In this document: positions 46,920 through 60,052 of the stretch, in pieces | Layout of the letters: the number at the start of each line of letters is the position of its first letter | Position numbering within the stretch: the stretch's first letter is position 1 | From: Suillus spraguei | Taxonomy: Eukaryota; Basidiomycota; Agaricomycetes; Boletales; Suillaceae | Direction: 5' to 3' | Assembly (NCBI GenBank): GCA_016800925.1 | Contig: JABCPU010000141.1 | Location: 92,219-156,218, forward strand | Length of the DNA: 64,000 nucleotides | Notes under the pieces: generated by a model | What the model was told of the DNA's origin: nothing | The model's database searches: none | The model's input: only the letters and a program-made list of their open reading frames with translations | Made by a program: the position numbers and the translations under genes

Positions 46920-48080
46920 TCAGTTCACCGTAATTAGTGCTGGGGGCAGAAGTGGCAGAATTGCCACTTCTGCCACCTGGCAAAATTCTTAAAGCACTAC
47001 AAGGCTATGTATATGACAATGTATGGTAATTGTCACTAAGAAACACCATCAGAAGAGGCCATCAGCATGTCCACATCCCACTGTCCATTGTCTTGTGAGC
47101 TGTGATCAACTACCATGGTCTCGTCCTTGAGTGTCGTGGGTCTGGAACTCAACCTCTCCTACATGTCATGTTGCTAAGGACACCACTCTAACCAAGGCTG
47201 GGAGCATGATCAAGTTACTCCTGCTATGAATTACCTTGTACCCTCCGTGATCACAAATGTCTTTCGCTCCCCCAATGTCCCCCCACCTTTAACCCCAATT
47301 CCCTTCCCCCGTTCTACTGCAAGTGAGGAGAAAAGGTATTCCTCAAGCCTGTGGAGGCTCTCATTCCCTCATCATTGCCGCATCAGACAGCCCCGTTCAT
47401 GCAAGTGGTTCTTCACAGATTCATTTCCCTTCTCCATGTTCTTTTCTTTGAGTCCTACATGAGACATTGGTCGCCATCACTCTACATGACAGAGCCAGCG
47501 CCACCTGTTGTAACCACTACACATCAACAATCCCGGCAGCAAACCCCACCACCTCGTCAAAAATGTCACTGGTTTTTGCCAGGATTTTTTATACCGCGAC
47601 ATTAGCATCTTTATTCCCCTCTTACTATATATTTCAACTTCTCATTTGCTGTTGTGCAATCATCCAGGCATTATATATGAGTACTGGGCATACACGAAAT
47701 TTTATGCATTGCCGATGTTCAGCTGTAGATATCATGCAACTTATGAATTCAAACCTATCAGGAGTACCTGTCTTTCCATTATGCTTGTAACCTACTGCAT
47801 GTGAGCATCTATCATGATTTGCAGGTTGCTTCAATGCCACATTCTCTCTTCATCATCCAGGCCGCCACATCGAATATTTCAAATGTGTCATTAGAGTTAA
47901 ATTACATAAATAAACCAGCTACCACCACCAAAATAATGTGAGCTAACTGTTTGCCGTGACTTCAGAACTTGCCAAAGTCATGGTCTGCAGAGTCTCTCAT
48001 ACTTCAGTGCCCAGGTGTAATAAACCTCGAATGTGTTTCTCTCCCTGGCTTCAATTTGGTCTACCACTTCTCTTTTTCCT
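46920..48080. other. Stretch without a supported gene
   Basis: Short frames only. It precedes a Plavaka-like transposase and may include its upstream region; the stretch CTGCCACTTCTGCC near 46960 forms part of a short inverted repeat with AGTGGCAGAATTGCCACT. Confidence 0.4.
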
Positions 48081-48084
48081 TTTA

Positions 48085-49532
48085 ATGGTCACTGTGTCCT
48101 TACACTGCAATGCAACGGGTTGCTCCTGGGCAAAGGATACGGATCTTCATGGGCTTAGCCGGCATCGCGCTATGTGCAGGCAATACCAGAAGGCAAATGT
48201 GTTAGCCACGGAGAAAAGGCAGGTATGAGCAAAAGAGTCAATTCAATTATCACAAAAATTGATGACTAGCAAGAGCATCTTGGTAAGTTATCTACTCCCT
48301 AGGTTACTCAAGTTTGGACTCACTTATGTATCTGATGCAGCCACTTCAACCAGTCCAATTCACAAAGGAACATTGTTTGAAACCTATAGCCCATTGCGGA
48401 CTCAAGGCATTCACTAGCAAGAGAAAGCCTACTAACACTGTCAATTTGCCTGCTAGTTTCGCTGCAGTCACTGGTGCCTCTGGTCCTGGTACATTACAAG
48501 ACTCAGATGTTGCAATGGCAGATGCTACCAAAGGTGATTATGCCATTCCAGGCACGCACCTTTTTAATCTGTCTGTTGCAATAACACTCATGGATGACTA
48601 CTAGTAGAACCATGTCAACGTCCCTCGCGACGCAGGTTTGTGCCAAGGAGTTTCCACAATCTTCTACCTGCTGACGAGGATGTCAATTTCTCTGATTTTC
48701 CTGGGGAAGATCTATCTCTTAGTATGACCAAGACTCAGAATCCACCACAGTGTAGAATCCAGAGGGTCATTTTGACACTATGAGACACTCTTCAAACAGT
48801 GTTTAACATGCTTGGACTCTCTCCACTATATCCTTGGCGCCTGTCATATGAGCCCAATAAATTTGTCCCCTCCTTGCATTTAGCTAAATCATCTCCCATG
48901 ACTGCCAGCATGTGCGATGCCCAAGGACCCGACCCACCTGCTACATTCACTGAACCTCCTCATCCCTTTCCCAACATGACCATCTATTGTTTTATGATGT
49001 GGATGAACTCCGGCAGCCATCAGAAGTCCTGGACTGAAGTGATGCACCTTGTCAAAAATGTGAGCCAAGCCGAAGATTTCGATGCCAAGGACCTGGATGG
49101 GTTTTTGGTCAGAAAGTGCCTGCACGCATTGGACAATGACAACAGCCAGGAAACCATCAATTTTCCTGATGATTGGGTCGAGACGGAAGTCAACTTGGAC
49201 ATACCTACAAAGTCCAAAGATGACCTGTCCATATCATTTAGTGTTCCGGGATTTCATTACCGGCTGCTTGTAGCAGTTATTTGTGCTGCATTCGCCAACG
49301 TTCAAGCCAACACCTTTCATCTACTTCCTTTCAAGCATCTGTGGAAGGATCCCCTAGATGGCCATGAAGAGTGCATTGTAATGAACATATTGGCGCTGGG
49401 CTTAAAACCCCATATTTTGACACTCGTCTCATGTCTACAGGAGTTACCACTTGTCCATGGCCATCTTACCCCTTTAGCAGTACCGGCGGCATCCCACACT
49501 TACTGCACACCATACCGACTGCCGCACCTCAT
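48085..49532 (+). pseudogene. Plavaka-like transposase, N-terminal part, cut by the KDZ element
   Basis: A C2HC-type finger (CNATGCSWAKDTDLHGLSRHRAMC) starts near 48105, followed by an intron and a Ser/Thr-rich linker. The long frame from 48799 has PPHPFPNMTIYCFMMWMNSG, AEDFDAKDLDGFLVRKCLHALD, DDWVETEVNLDIP, FSVPGFHYRLLVAVICAAF and FHLLPFKHLWKDP. These are the landmarks of the N-terminal half of Plavaka-type transposases. After HEE the frame degenerates, and the KDZ element starts at 49533. The catalytic half is not in the window. Confidence 0.65.
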
Positions 49533-50010
49533 CACATATTACAGTGAACTATCTCCGTATTATACGAGTGAACGGACGTGCATAATATCCCGTATGATAC
49601 GGGCCAGCGGACCATGGGCCCATGGTAGAAATATCCTCGTTGATGATGGATGGGCCGGGAGGAATATTATTCCCGATGACAGCGGGTGGGCCCATGCAAG
49701 GAATATGTAGAGTAGATGAGTGGGCCGATGTACATGAATATCCAGTAGACGGATGGGCCGAGGTAGTTGGATATCATGTAGATGGGTGTATCAAGGTAGA
49801 TGTGTATCAAATAGACAGGTATGTGAAGGGTACTTGTTATCACATACACGGGTGGGCCCAGACACATATTAAATTAGACGGGTATTAGACGGGTGAGCCG
49901 AGAGTGTTATATAAATATTTATTAGACGGGTGGGCCGAGGGTGGTATAAAATATAGATGGGTGGGCCCATGTGTATGATAATGGTAGACATGACGGAGCT
50001 GAGGGAGTTG
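49533..50010. repeat. Subterminal repeats and palindromes, right copy
   Basis: Inverted counterpart of 11300-11787, with TAGACGGGTGGGCC words and the same two palindromes near 49590-49626. One 38 bp unit fewer than the left copy. Confidence 0.7.
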
Positions 50011-50055
50011 CATATCATCCGAATCAGAGGAGGTAATAAATCACAGTTACTGAGT

Positions 50056-50555
50056 TCCCGGAGCAGCAGGTGCTGTCTTGAAATGGCCTTTTATGACGCT
50101 TAGGTTGTCTTGTAGAATGTGGAAACTGGGGTGCGAGGCTTGTGTTGCCCTACAAGACACCCAGCTCCGACCCCCGAAAATCAGATGAAGCATACCAAGT
50201 TCCGAGTTCCGAGACCCGGGTCTCGACACATAATTCAGTCAATAAGAGACACCCAGTTCCGACCCCCAAAATTTGAGTGAAGCATACCAAGTTCCGGGAG
50301 CAGCAAGTGATGTCTTGAAATGGCCTTTATGGCGCTTAGGTTATCTTGTAGAATGTGGAAAGCGGGGTGCGAGGCTTGTGTTGCCCTACAAGACACCCAG
50401 TTCTGACCCCCGAAAATCAGATGAAGCATACCAAGTTCCGAGTTCCGAGACCCGGGTCTCGACACATAATTCAGTCAATACGAGACACCCAGTTCCGACC
50501 CCCGAAATTTGAGTGAAGCATACCAAGTTCCGGAGTTCCGAACCCGGGTCTCGAC
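50056..50555. repeat. 236 bp direct repeats, right copy
   Basis: Inverted counterpart of 10727-11226, with the same CCGAGACCCGGGTCTCGACA palindromic joint at each unit. Confidence 0.85.
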
Positions 50556-50745
50556 AAATGAATATCAGATATCCAGCACACTTCCAATCATCTGGTATTT
50601 CATTGAGCAATGGATGATAATACAGCTTTGAAAGCCAACATCATCCAAGGTTCCCTTATCTGATCCTCGCTATCTCCACCCCCTTTAACACCAAAGTCTG
50701 GACATCCAGCATTCAGCGTCTGATTTCCCAATATCAACTTGCAAC

Positions 50746-52052
50746 ATGAACACTTCTTCCATGTCCACTTGTGACATAAAAATCTGGCGCACTTGGGCCC
50801 TGGCCATCACTCATGAAGCAGGGGCATATACCGAACAAAAATTCAATGCAGAGAAGACTGGAGGAGAACCGGTTATACCTTCTCCGAACCTGGACACTGA
50901 TCTGGTGATGGCATGCGATCGCTTGGCTGATGTACTCATAAAGGCATATAAAAATCCCAGTGGGTCTTCCTGCAGATGTTGAAAATGTGTTTGATCATTC
51001 AAATTCCTTCATGACAGTTAAGATGCAGATTGATATTGCAAGATATAGCAAATTGATATCCCCAAAGAACACTGGGCATAATGAGGAGAAAGAGGAGAAG
51101 TTGCTTGAGAGGTGTCCTCCTGGCCATGAGGGCACAAAGTTGGTGGACAAACCTGCCACAATTATCGATGTTTCCGGTACCATCATTGCATGGTACCTTC
51201 CGGACGCCCTGACCGAGACCACCCAGGTGCGTAATGTGTAGATTGTTACTCAATGGATATTGAATATCAAATGGTACCTACAGAAGGAAATCAGGGCGGC
51301 CACCGATTTGCTGGGTCCAAGCCTCGAAAAAAGTGTAAAGGCTGATGGCAATTGGCGATATAATCAAGAATGGTTCAAACAGGGCTCGGAAAATGTTGGG
51401 TCAACTCCTGGATGCATCAATTTATCTCTGGCATGGTTTCAACAGGGCCACGAGGTAGGATGTGATGAGATGGTGATTTCTGGAGTCAAACTCACCAATC
51501 CCATAGAATCTGTCAGATCCGGAGGTATCCGCATCATTGAAGGGACCCTCCTCCGAGAATATCCTGAAAGCTATTGCAAGGCCGGCAGCCATCACATCGG
51601 CGGCACTCAGGGTCATGCATCCTCAGCAGTATTTTGCAGGGTTACGAGCCTTGTCACACCTCGGAGATAAGGCACTGAGCAAGGAACTTCCACAGATGCC
51701 AGAGACCCTGCAGTACTGGGCATCCGTGTTTAACAGCCTCTCCATCATTTCCAATCGGGAAACCCCCAATCATCGAGACCATTTATCGATTCCTGAATGC
51801 TTCAATATTCTCACCACCGTGGGGAACTATTCTAATGCTCGGATGAGTATGCCAAGCCTTCAGCTGGAATTCAGGTATGATTCCGGCTGTATGATTGCAT
51901 TTTTGGGAAGAATTGTGAGACATGGTGTTGATGGAGGGGAAGGGGATCGGATTGCTTGGGCATGGTATATGAGGGATTCTGTGCACATTTATGCCGGGGT
52001 TCCCTCATGTGGATGGGCTATGGTCGAAGGCCGCATACTAACCACGGTGTGA
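50746..52052 (+). CDS. TET/JBP-like 2OG-Fe(II) dioxygenase of the KDZ element, right copy
   Basis: Same gene as 10536-9230, with no length change across the gene. ATG 50746; IIAWYLPDAL; GCINLSLAWFQQGHE; the HRD iron-ligand pair near 51777; RHGV with the distal His near 51918; GEGDR with the 2OG-contacting Arg; stop at 52052. The A-run frame change near 50950 is shared with the left copy, so it predates the duplication or is a real feature. If active, it would oxidise modified bases in DNA, possibly relieving methylation-based silencing of the element; that role is inference from family knowledge. Confidence 0.8.
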
Positions 52053-52149
52053 AAGATCAAAGAAGTTGAAAGAGTTGTGACCCATGTTAGTAGCAACACA
52101 CGAATACCATGTACCAATTAGAGCATCAACAGTTCTGGAACTCAAGTCG

Positions 52150-53980
52150 GAAGTCGAGTTCCATGAATTGAGTCCCTAACTCTGTGTATCTTGGGACTCG
52201 GGACTCGATCCTCGAAATTAGGGACTCAATGATCGATAGTCCGAATTCAGGCTTCACACTCGGGACTCAGGACAGTGTGAGGCAACAGACTTTGATCCAC
52301 ACATTTTGACTGCCGAACACCGAACCCTGGCAGCCGGCACTCGGGACTCAGGACTGATACCAATGTGAAAAATATGAATTCACATATAGTGAGTGCCAAA
52401 TCCCAAACTCTGGCAGCCGAACTCGGGACTCGGGACTCAAAACAATGTGAAAGATGTGAATTCACATATCATAAATGACGAACTCCGAACCCCGGCAGCC
52501 AGCACTCAGGACTCGGGACTCAGAATAATGTGCAAGTCATGGATCCACACATGTTGAGGGCCGAACTCCGAACCCCAGCAGCCAGCGGTCGGGACTTGGG
52601 ACTCAGAACAATGAGAAAGATATTGATTCCTACATGTAAAGTGCCGAATGCCGAATGCCGAACCCTGTGCAAGATACTGATTCCCACATATCAAGTGGCG
52701 AACCCGGAACCCGGGCAGCCGGAACTCGGGACTTGGGACACACAACATTGTCAATGATATTGATGCACACATGGTAAGTGCCGAACGCCGACTGCCGAGC
52801 CCCGGCACCCAGAACTCGGCACTCGGCACTCAGAATCATCCACACATGTTGAGTGCCGAACCCCGAGCTCCGGCAGCCGGAACTCGGGACTCACAACATT
52901 GTGAATGATATTGATGCACACATGTTAAGTGCTGAATGCCGACTGCCGAGCCCCGGCACCCGGAACTCGGCACTTGGCACTCAGAATCATCCACACATGT
53001 TGAGTGCTGAACCCCGAGCTCCGGCAGCCGGAACTTGGGACTCACAACATTGTGAATGATATTGATGCACACATGTTAAGTGCCGAACGCCAACTGCCGA
53101 GCCCTGGCACCCGGAACTCAGCACTCAGCACTCACAATAATCCACACATGTTGAGTGCCGAACCCCAAACTCCGGCAGCCGGAACTCGGGACTCACAACA
53201 TTGTGAAAGATACTGATTCCCATATGTAAAGTGCCGAACCCCGAACCCCGGCAGCCGGAACTCGGGACTCGGGACACACAACATTGTGAATGATATAGAT
53301 GCACACATGTTAAGTGCCGAATGCCGACTGCCGAGCCCTGGCACGCAGAACTCGGCACTCGGCACTCAGAATAATCCACACATGTTGAGTGCCGAACTCC
53401 GAACCCCGGCAGCCGGAACTCGGGACTCGGGACACACAACATTGTGAATGATATTGATGCACACATGTTAAGTCCCGAACGCCGACTGCTGAGCCCCGGC
53501 ACCCGGAACTCGGCACTCGGCACTCAGAATAATCCACACATGTTGGGTGCCGAACCCCGAACTCCGGCAGCCAGGACTCGGGACTCGGGACTCACAACAT
53601 TGTGAATGATATGGATGCACACATGTTAAGTGCCGACTGCCGACTGCCGAGGACCGGCACCCGGAACTCGGGACTCGGCACTCAGAATAATGTGAAAGTT
53701 ATTGATCCACATATGTTGAGTGCCGAACCCCACACTGTCGCACAGATATCTATTTTGTCTCGAACCTTGATTGCTGAACCCCAAACCATGAAATCCGGTA
53801 GTCCACAATTTTGGGGTTTGGGGTTCGGTACCTAAGATTCGTGACTCGCCACTCAGAAATATGTGAGGCAATCTTGCCATTCGGAAGTCGAGTCCCATGA
53901 ATTGAGTCCCAAACTCTAAGTACCATGGCACTCGGGCATTCGCCACTCAGCATTTGGGATTTAGGACTCTACATTCGGAT
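52150..53980. repeat. Higher-order satellite, right copy
   Basis: Inverted counterpart of 7300-9130, with the same alternating ATGTTGAGTGCC and ATGTTAAGTGCC half-units and the same one-and-a-half-unit gap. Confidence 0.88.
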
Positions 53981-54083
53981 CTTCACATCCAGTCGTCGAA
54001 ATCCGGAACAAAATATTCGCGAGTCAAGACAATCATTTGGATGGAATAAAATATTTTACATCATGTATGAAATGAAGACCATT

Positions 54084-54886
54084 CTAATCTAAACACAGTG
54101 AAGAGGACTCCACTCCCCTGCCTCTCTTCAATCTCTGTAGCATGTCAGTGTACATCTTCACCTCTGCCATCTTCTCATGGATACCCTCATCTTGCTCCTC
54201 CATCAATGCTACCAGGCGTGCTCGAATCATCTTAAGTCCCATCACTGATGGGCCTGATGAGTCATTTACCTCCTCAGGAAGAACCAAACCATCATCCTCA
54301 ACTCCATTTTCCATCCAATGCTGGTAGTGAACGACACAGGACCTCATGATCTGACCCCATTGCCATGGTTCATTCGGAATTTCGGTGTGTCCCATCCACC
54401 ATGGAGTATCATAGCTGGGAATAATCCGGGATGGATGTCCCAGAGCTGCAACATCATCAAACTGACATAGGTGGGATGAAAAGATGTGGTCTGGAACAGT
54501 GTTCCAGGTGAGCATGGGATACAATGTCAGGACATGAGCGACGGGGCTTGGAACAACAGAAATGATGTTCCTTGCAGCTGAGTACTGCAGGAGTGGCATA
54601 ACAAATGTCTGTTGGAAATCTCAGCATTGCCCAAAAAAGTCAGCCGGTCATCCGGTAATCAGTCACTTACATTGATCTCCCATTGCAACCCGGCTTTAAA
54701 GTACATGATCCGGGCAGAAGAGGGAGGGTTGTTAGCAGCCTCCATCTGATATTGAGAGATACATGCGCGGATGCGCGATGCAGCCATATTCAAAGTACAA
54801 GAAATATCTTGAAGGTTCAGCTTCATGGGTTGCCAGTGATGTCCAGTATTTGGAGTGCCAGATGTGGATGCAGGAGTTTCAGGCAT
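54084..54886 (-). CDS. Accessory gene Z of the KDZ element (246 aa), right copy, intact
   Basis: Exons 54886-54671 and 54608-54084, with the same 62 nt intron as the left copy. The translated ORFs of both exons are identical to the left copy by eye. Start MPETPAST, C-terminal coiled-coil helix, basic end RLKRGRG. Function unknown. Confidence 0.75.
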
Positions 54887-55108
54887 GGCTAATGCAAGAG
54901 TGTGACGCTGGGAATGACACTGACAGATGGTGAAGAGCTGATGATATGAGTCACTGATGGATGGATTAGAAATTCAAACTCCGACATGGGCTGACCCGGA
55001 CAATTCCCGGGACTCAATGTTTGGGTGTCAAATATGCGTTTCATCAGCAAAACAAATTCATTCATGTGCACCATCGATCAACGAGGGCTGCAGGTCTTGA
55101 AATGCTGC

Positions 55109-57460
55109 CTATGCATCCTGAGCTAGTAAGGAATACATGTGAGACTGCCTTCCGGCATAGCATGCATGACCCGGAAGTTGTTTCAACAATGATTCCTGCA
55201 TCCGGGCACCCCATTTGGTTGCCTTCCACAAGAAAAAGTTGCACGTCCAATCCATCTCTGATTGCACCAATGATATTTCTTCCATCCATCGATCCCATAG
55301 TGCCTTTGCCCGAAGCCAATGAACTCAGTAAACTTGGGATGGGTCTTGTCAGCTCACCACAGAATATATCAAGCATGCCCGAACTCACATTCCTCATTCC
55401 ACAAATTTTCTGGACCCTCCATGTCGACTTCCACTGACCAGAACCAAGCGAGGGACTCATTTTGCTGACCTCGGGCGTTTGGATCACCGATGGCAGTGCT
55501 GATTTTGAGCTGCTCGCGAAGCAGGGGTGTGTATTTCTGAAGCTGGTCTGGCCCCAGCTCAAGTTGTATCATTTGCTTCCTGGTTTTTGTATATATACTG
55601 GCATGTAGGGATACTGCCTGCTGCACTGATGTCACCTGGGACCACGCTCGAGTTTTTAGGGCTTGAGATTTGGCTTGCCTAACTGTTGTTCGGAACAGGA
55701 TAGCCTTGTTGCACAAGTGAATGCAGAGATTGTGCAGGGCATCATTGGCCTGCCCTTCACGAAGCGACATCTCCAATGGAATCAGATCCTCTGCCATACA
55801 GCATCTGCAATGTTCAACCCCGAGGTTTGATGGCAATGGAATTATGGTGAGCTCAGGGGAGTTTGTCCATGCATCAGATGTCTCGGTGAAATCTGCTGGG
55901 TCATCATCGATATCATCAAGAATATCTATGTTCAAGTCGTCAGGATCGTCATCTGCACAATTCCTGTGGACTTGAGCTTGTGCCGCGCCGCATTTGCTTG
56001 ATTGACCGCCCGGTGATTGTTGCAGCTCGATTTTTCCACCGTGCCAGCAGCCTCCGCAAGATGCATGTTATACCTGTCCTTTCCGACCATGAATCCAAGC
56101 CCATCTGAAAGCCAAACTTCATCGAGGGGATTAATGGGATGCAGGTGTTCAGCTTTGAAATTTCCGTCCATCACAAATGACCGGGTGTATTTCCAGCTTG
56201 GAGTTCTTATCATCGCCGAGTTCACTTCGGTATTGAACATGACTCACTCATCAAGTGATTAATCCCCTGACAAAGATACATTAATCCCAGGCTGAGGACA
56301 TGCCAGGCAAAATAATGCAAGATCTCCTGCGTTTGGGATGTCAGAACGATGGCCATAGCCATGCCATTTCATGGTCTTCAACTGCCTCCACTGTTGAGCG
56401 ACTCTCATGAGCTCTCTGTATCGATCCTTGCCATGGCCTGTGTCAACATCATGTCCTTTAGATGAAGCACAAATAGCATTACCGGAACAAGGTGTGGAAA
56501 CATGCTCGAGGTCATTCGCCGGAGCTTACTGTAATAGTTCATTGCGGAGGTGCCACATTCAAGGTTGTCCAATAGAAAATCATCCAGCACTCCGAAGGTA
56601 AACACGGTCTTTGGCCTGTTAAACAATGCAGGGAAAATCCATGCCGAAACATTTGAATGTCCGGACTCATGGCATTTTGACAATCACAGCAGTGAACCTC
56701 GAGGCAGTGAACTCTGGACTTGTCAACGATGACCATGGTGTTTTTCCTTCGGCTGGAACTCAGGTCCCGACACAGACGGAAGATCTTCGGGCTCAAGCTG
56801 GTCTTCAGGTTCATCTCCTTCGAACAAATCCCACCTATCTGTGAGCACCGGAGATTGCTTGCCATCATGCCCGAGGTGTATGGTGAGTCCCACATGAGCG
56901 AGACAACTCCACTCGAAGAATTGACCATTTCATTGACTGATCCAGTGGAAAGGATTGCAATGATGTTGACTCCTGCAACAGCCTGTGCAATAGAGAGGCT
57001 CGCCAAGACAATCTTGACATTTGTAGACCCCATCCTGGTGGCAGATGATGCATCTCCTGTCTTCTGGTGGAGCTTCTCGATCCAGGAGGTGATGCAGATA
57101 TGATTCCTGCCTTGGCAGCCATTGCCTGAGGTAGTCATTTTGACTCTGCATTTTTTATATTGAGCTATAGTTTGAATGACACTCCAACATTTAACATGAA
57201 CTTGCCATGGTTTTTGGGAGTTGCAATGGCTCAAATGAGCCTTGGTCTTGCTCGTAAGTATTGTCAGGAAAGTCATCCCAAGGAGGTGGTGCCTGAACAG
57301 GCTGAAGTGTTGGTGATTCTGGGGGAGAGTGAGGCATGGACCTGTAGGCTCGTCGTCTTGTGCTTGCAAGTGGGACCTTGACCCAAATCTTTCTACCCTT
57401 GCTGCCCCTTGCTTCTACCCTGTGGGATTTTTGCAATGGGGTGCATCTACCTATCTTCAT
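55109..57460 (-). pseudogene. KDZ transposase, right copy, catalytic core deleted
   Basis: The N-terminal basic region and CxC2 cluster are present (57460 to about 56850). A run of five A near 56743, against four in the left copy, shifts the frame before VIVDKSRVH, and the one-base loss before FPASFN is shared with the left copy. VMDGNFKAEHLHP is present near 56165. The gene then jumps at about 55957 from HKLKSTGI to the acidic DDDPDDLNIDILDD. About 1031 bp is lost, including FYDINCQY, WHVHGHQ and the IDGEIMETLW block. The C-terminal helices are kept, ending at 55109. It cannot encode an active transposase. Confidence 0.88.
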
Positions 57461-57697
57461 CTTATTTTATAATGCTAATGTTGCAAGCAAAGCATCTGCT
57501 CAGGTGGAATGGATTTTTATTACATTGTGGTGTCATACTGTCCTGCCGACTCATTACAAATTTATGTCCATTTATGGCTTCGGGACCAATATAGCTCAAT
57601 TAAGCTACTGTTAGGCTTTTGTCAAAGATCAACTTCTGACAATTCGTTCATTCTTCCACCTTGCTTATCCTCAGCCCATTCTGCAATTTGATTCACC

Positions 57698-59520
57698 ATG
57701 GCAAGGATGGGTCATTCCACTCACTTGACTTCCGGCAGAAATAGGGCACGTCAACCACAGACACAGAAAGCTCACGGAAAACGAAATTTCGGAGTTGAAG
57801 AACTACCTTCCTGAGTGGACCGCGGCCAAAAGGGGTGAGAAGCGAGGGGTTTTCACTGCAATTGCCAGGGCAGCCAGGTTGTTTGCTCCTAAAGTCGACC
57901 AAGGACAATGGAAAAAGAGGAAGCAGGTGATGCGTCTTCGTTGTGTTGAAAAACTACAATTTTAACATCTTATTCTTCCATCAACTCTCAGATGTATAAC
58001 ACTTGGTTGTTCAACAACAAGAAAAGGAAGGAAAGGAAGGACATGATAAAGTATGGGAGGAAATGGACGCCTAGGATGGTGGTCTACCAGCAGAAGCGCG
58101 AAGAGGTGCTAAAGAGGATTAAGGACGAGTCCGGGGCAAAGCCGGGAGATCCCGGTATGTTCAAACATTATCAGGGGGCTGTGAAGAGAGTCATGGCTGA
58201 ATTGGACGATGACAAGTTGGAGAAGGCAAAAGAAACAGCGGAAGAATGGTCAAACAGCTTTCCTCCTCCAGAGATACAAGCAGAAGTTGCTCGTAAGAAG
58301 GGACCGGCATATATGGAGCACTTTTTTGAAAGAGATGTGGAGGCAATGCAGGATGAGATTTTTTGTGTTGTCAGCTTGGAAGAATGAACAGGGAGAGGTT
58401 CTGTTCGGGATGTAAGTCAATTGTGTCTGTCATCACCGATCTTGGATCTCAATATATGTGTGCAGGCATGATGATAATGAGGCATTAGGAGATGGGGACA
58501 GCTTCATGAAGACTAAGGACTGGGAGGACATTGAGCCAGTATGGCAGGAGTACGCCCAGGAACAGTTCGGTGAGTGTTTGAACTTTGGATGCAAGAATGA
58601 ATTTGTTGATCATCACAATGATAGGTGCCGGGGCACAGGACGGAGGACGACAGGTCAAGGGAGGTCGCAAAAGAGTCAGAAAACCAGCTTTGGAACTCGA
58701 CACAGATGGAAATGGGATGCCATTGCTTCGAGACATCACGGAAACAAAACTTGAGGAGAAGAAAGCCATAGTCAGGGCGTTTCTTACATCGCACTACAGT
58801 GAGTCTTTCGTGGCAACATCTGAGATGTTGCTGAATGCGTGGACACAGGAATATGTTCCGGGAATGACAAGGCTGTCGTGCCATGGAGTGCCCTCGTACA
58901 AATCAGGATGACTTTGTGGCAAGGAAGTATCTTCCGGCAGATATTGACCTGAAGGAGCCTTCGAAGTTGCAAAGCTGGGACACAACGGCCTTACTTCAAT
59001 TTTCTGGTATGCTCAGCAGGAAACAGGAAAAGATTCAACATTTCTGTTCAAAGCATGGAAGAACAAGGATGGGGACATGGTACCATCTGTGGTATCCGGG
59101 AAGTCGCCATCGCGTCTGACTCATCAAGTGAGAATGCAGAAGAGTGGAACTCTCCGAAGGCCCCGGGATCCATCAACCGAAGCCGAGAGTGATACTGACA
59201 GTGAAACTCATGACAAGGAGGATGACATTGATGATGACTCGGCTGATGGTCGATCCCCACTGAAGAAACCCAGACAAATAGCACACCCATCTTCAGCACC
59301 CAAGGAGACAGAAGTTCCATGTTCAATGCCGGAGCCCTCGCCCGGCCAGGCCAGCCAAGGCAGGTGCACTTTGACATCACGGATGGGCGACCTCCTGGCC
59401 GGGATCACTGAGGAAGTGGAAGAGAGGAACGCATCGCCGGAACCAAGGAGTATACAGGGCAAGAAAGCTGTCATTGAACCATCCCAAGGACCACCCGGAG
59501 TAAGTCTCAAAAGCCGGTAG
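57698..59520 (+). pseudogene. Accessory gene Y of the KDZ element, right copy (frameshift in exon 1)
   Basis: ATG at 57698, MARMGHSTHLTSG. One extra A near 57768 shifts the frame in the first exon compared with the left copy. The following exons (MYNTWLFNNKKRK from 57992; HDDNEALGDG from about 58468; a basic exon with GGRKRVRKPALELD) are open here, including CGA at 58648 where the left copy has TGA. The 320 bp missing on the left is present and encodes EKKAIVRAFLTSHYSESF and, with a frame change, ARKYLPADIDLKEPSKLQ. The acidic Ser-rich tail follows. Combining the two copies shows a full gene; neither copy alone is clean. Confidence 0.6.
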
Positions 59521-59639
59521 AGAGTACACTTCGAGTAACCAGGGCAAGGGAAGGAAATAATGTACATATACCAAACTGCCCCCATTTTTACCACATTTTC
59601 ATCATTTGTCACACTTCTTAAAACACAGTGTCCCACTTC

Positions 59640-60052
59640 CAAAATGTTGAATCCTAAGCACCGAGTTCCGGACGTATCCTGATCACCGAGTTCCGGACGA
59701 CTCCCGATCACCGAGGTCCGGCACCCAAGTATCAATCATTGGTAGTTGGTATTAGAGATTAGGGTTTGTGCATCATCTAAAATACATTGGAACTGTCATT
59801 GATATACATGAAAAATTCAGTGGTTCACATGATTTAAGTATGTGAATGAAAATCCAAATATCACGAAACCCGATCACCGAGTTCCGGATGAATCCCAATC
59901 ACCGAGCTCCGGACCCCGGGAATCAATAATTGGCTGTTGGAATGGGACAATTGGGTGTGTGCATCATCTAAAATCAATTGGAAATGTCATTGTTATACAT
60001 GAAAAATTCAGTGGTGAACATGATGTAAGTATGTGAATGAATATCCAAATAT
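59640..60052. repeat. 190 bp tandem units, right copy
   Basis: Inverted counterpart of 519-905. Confidence 0.7.
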
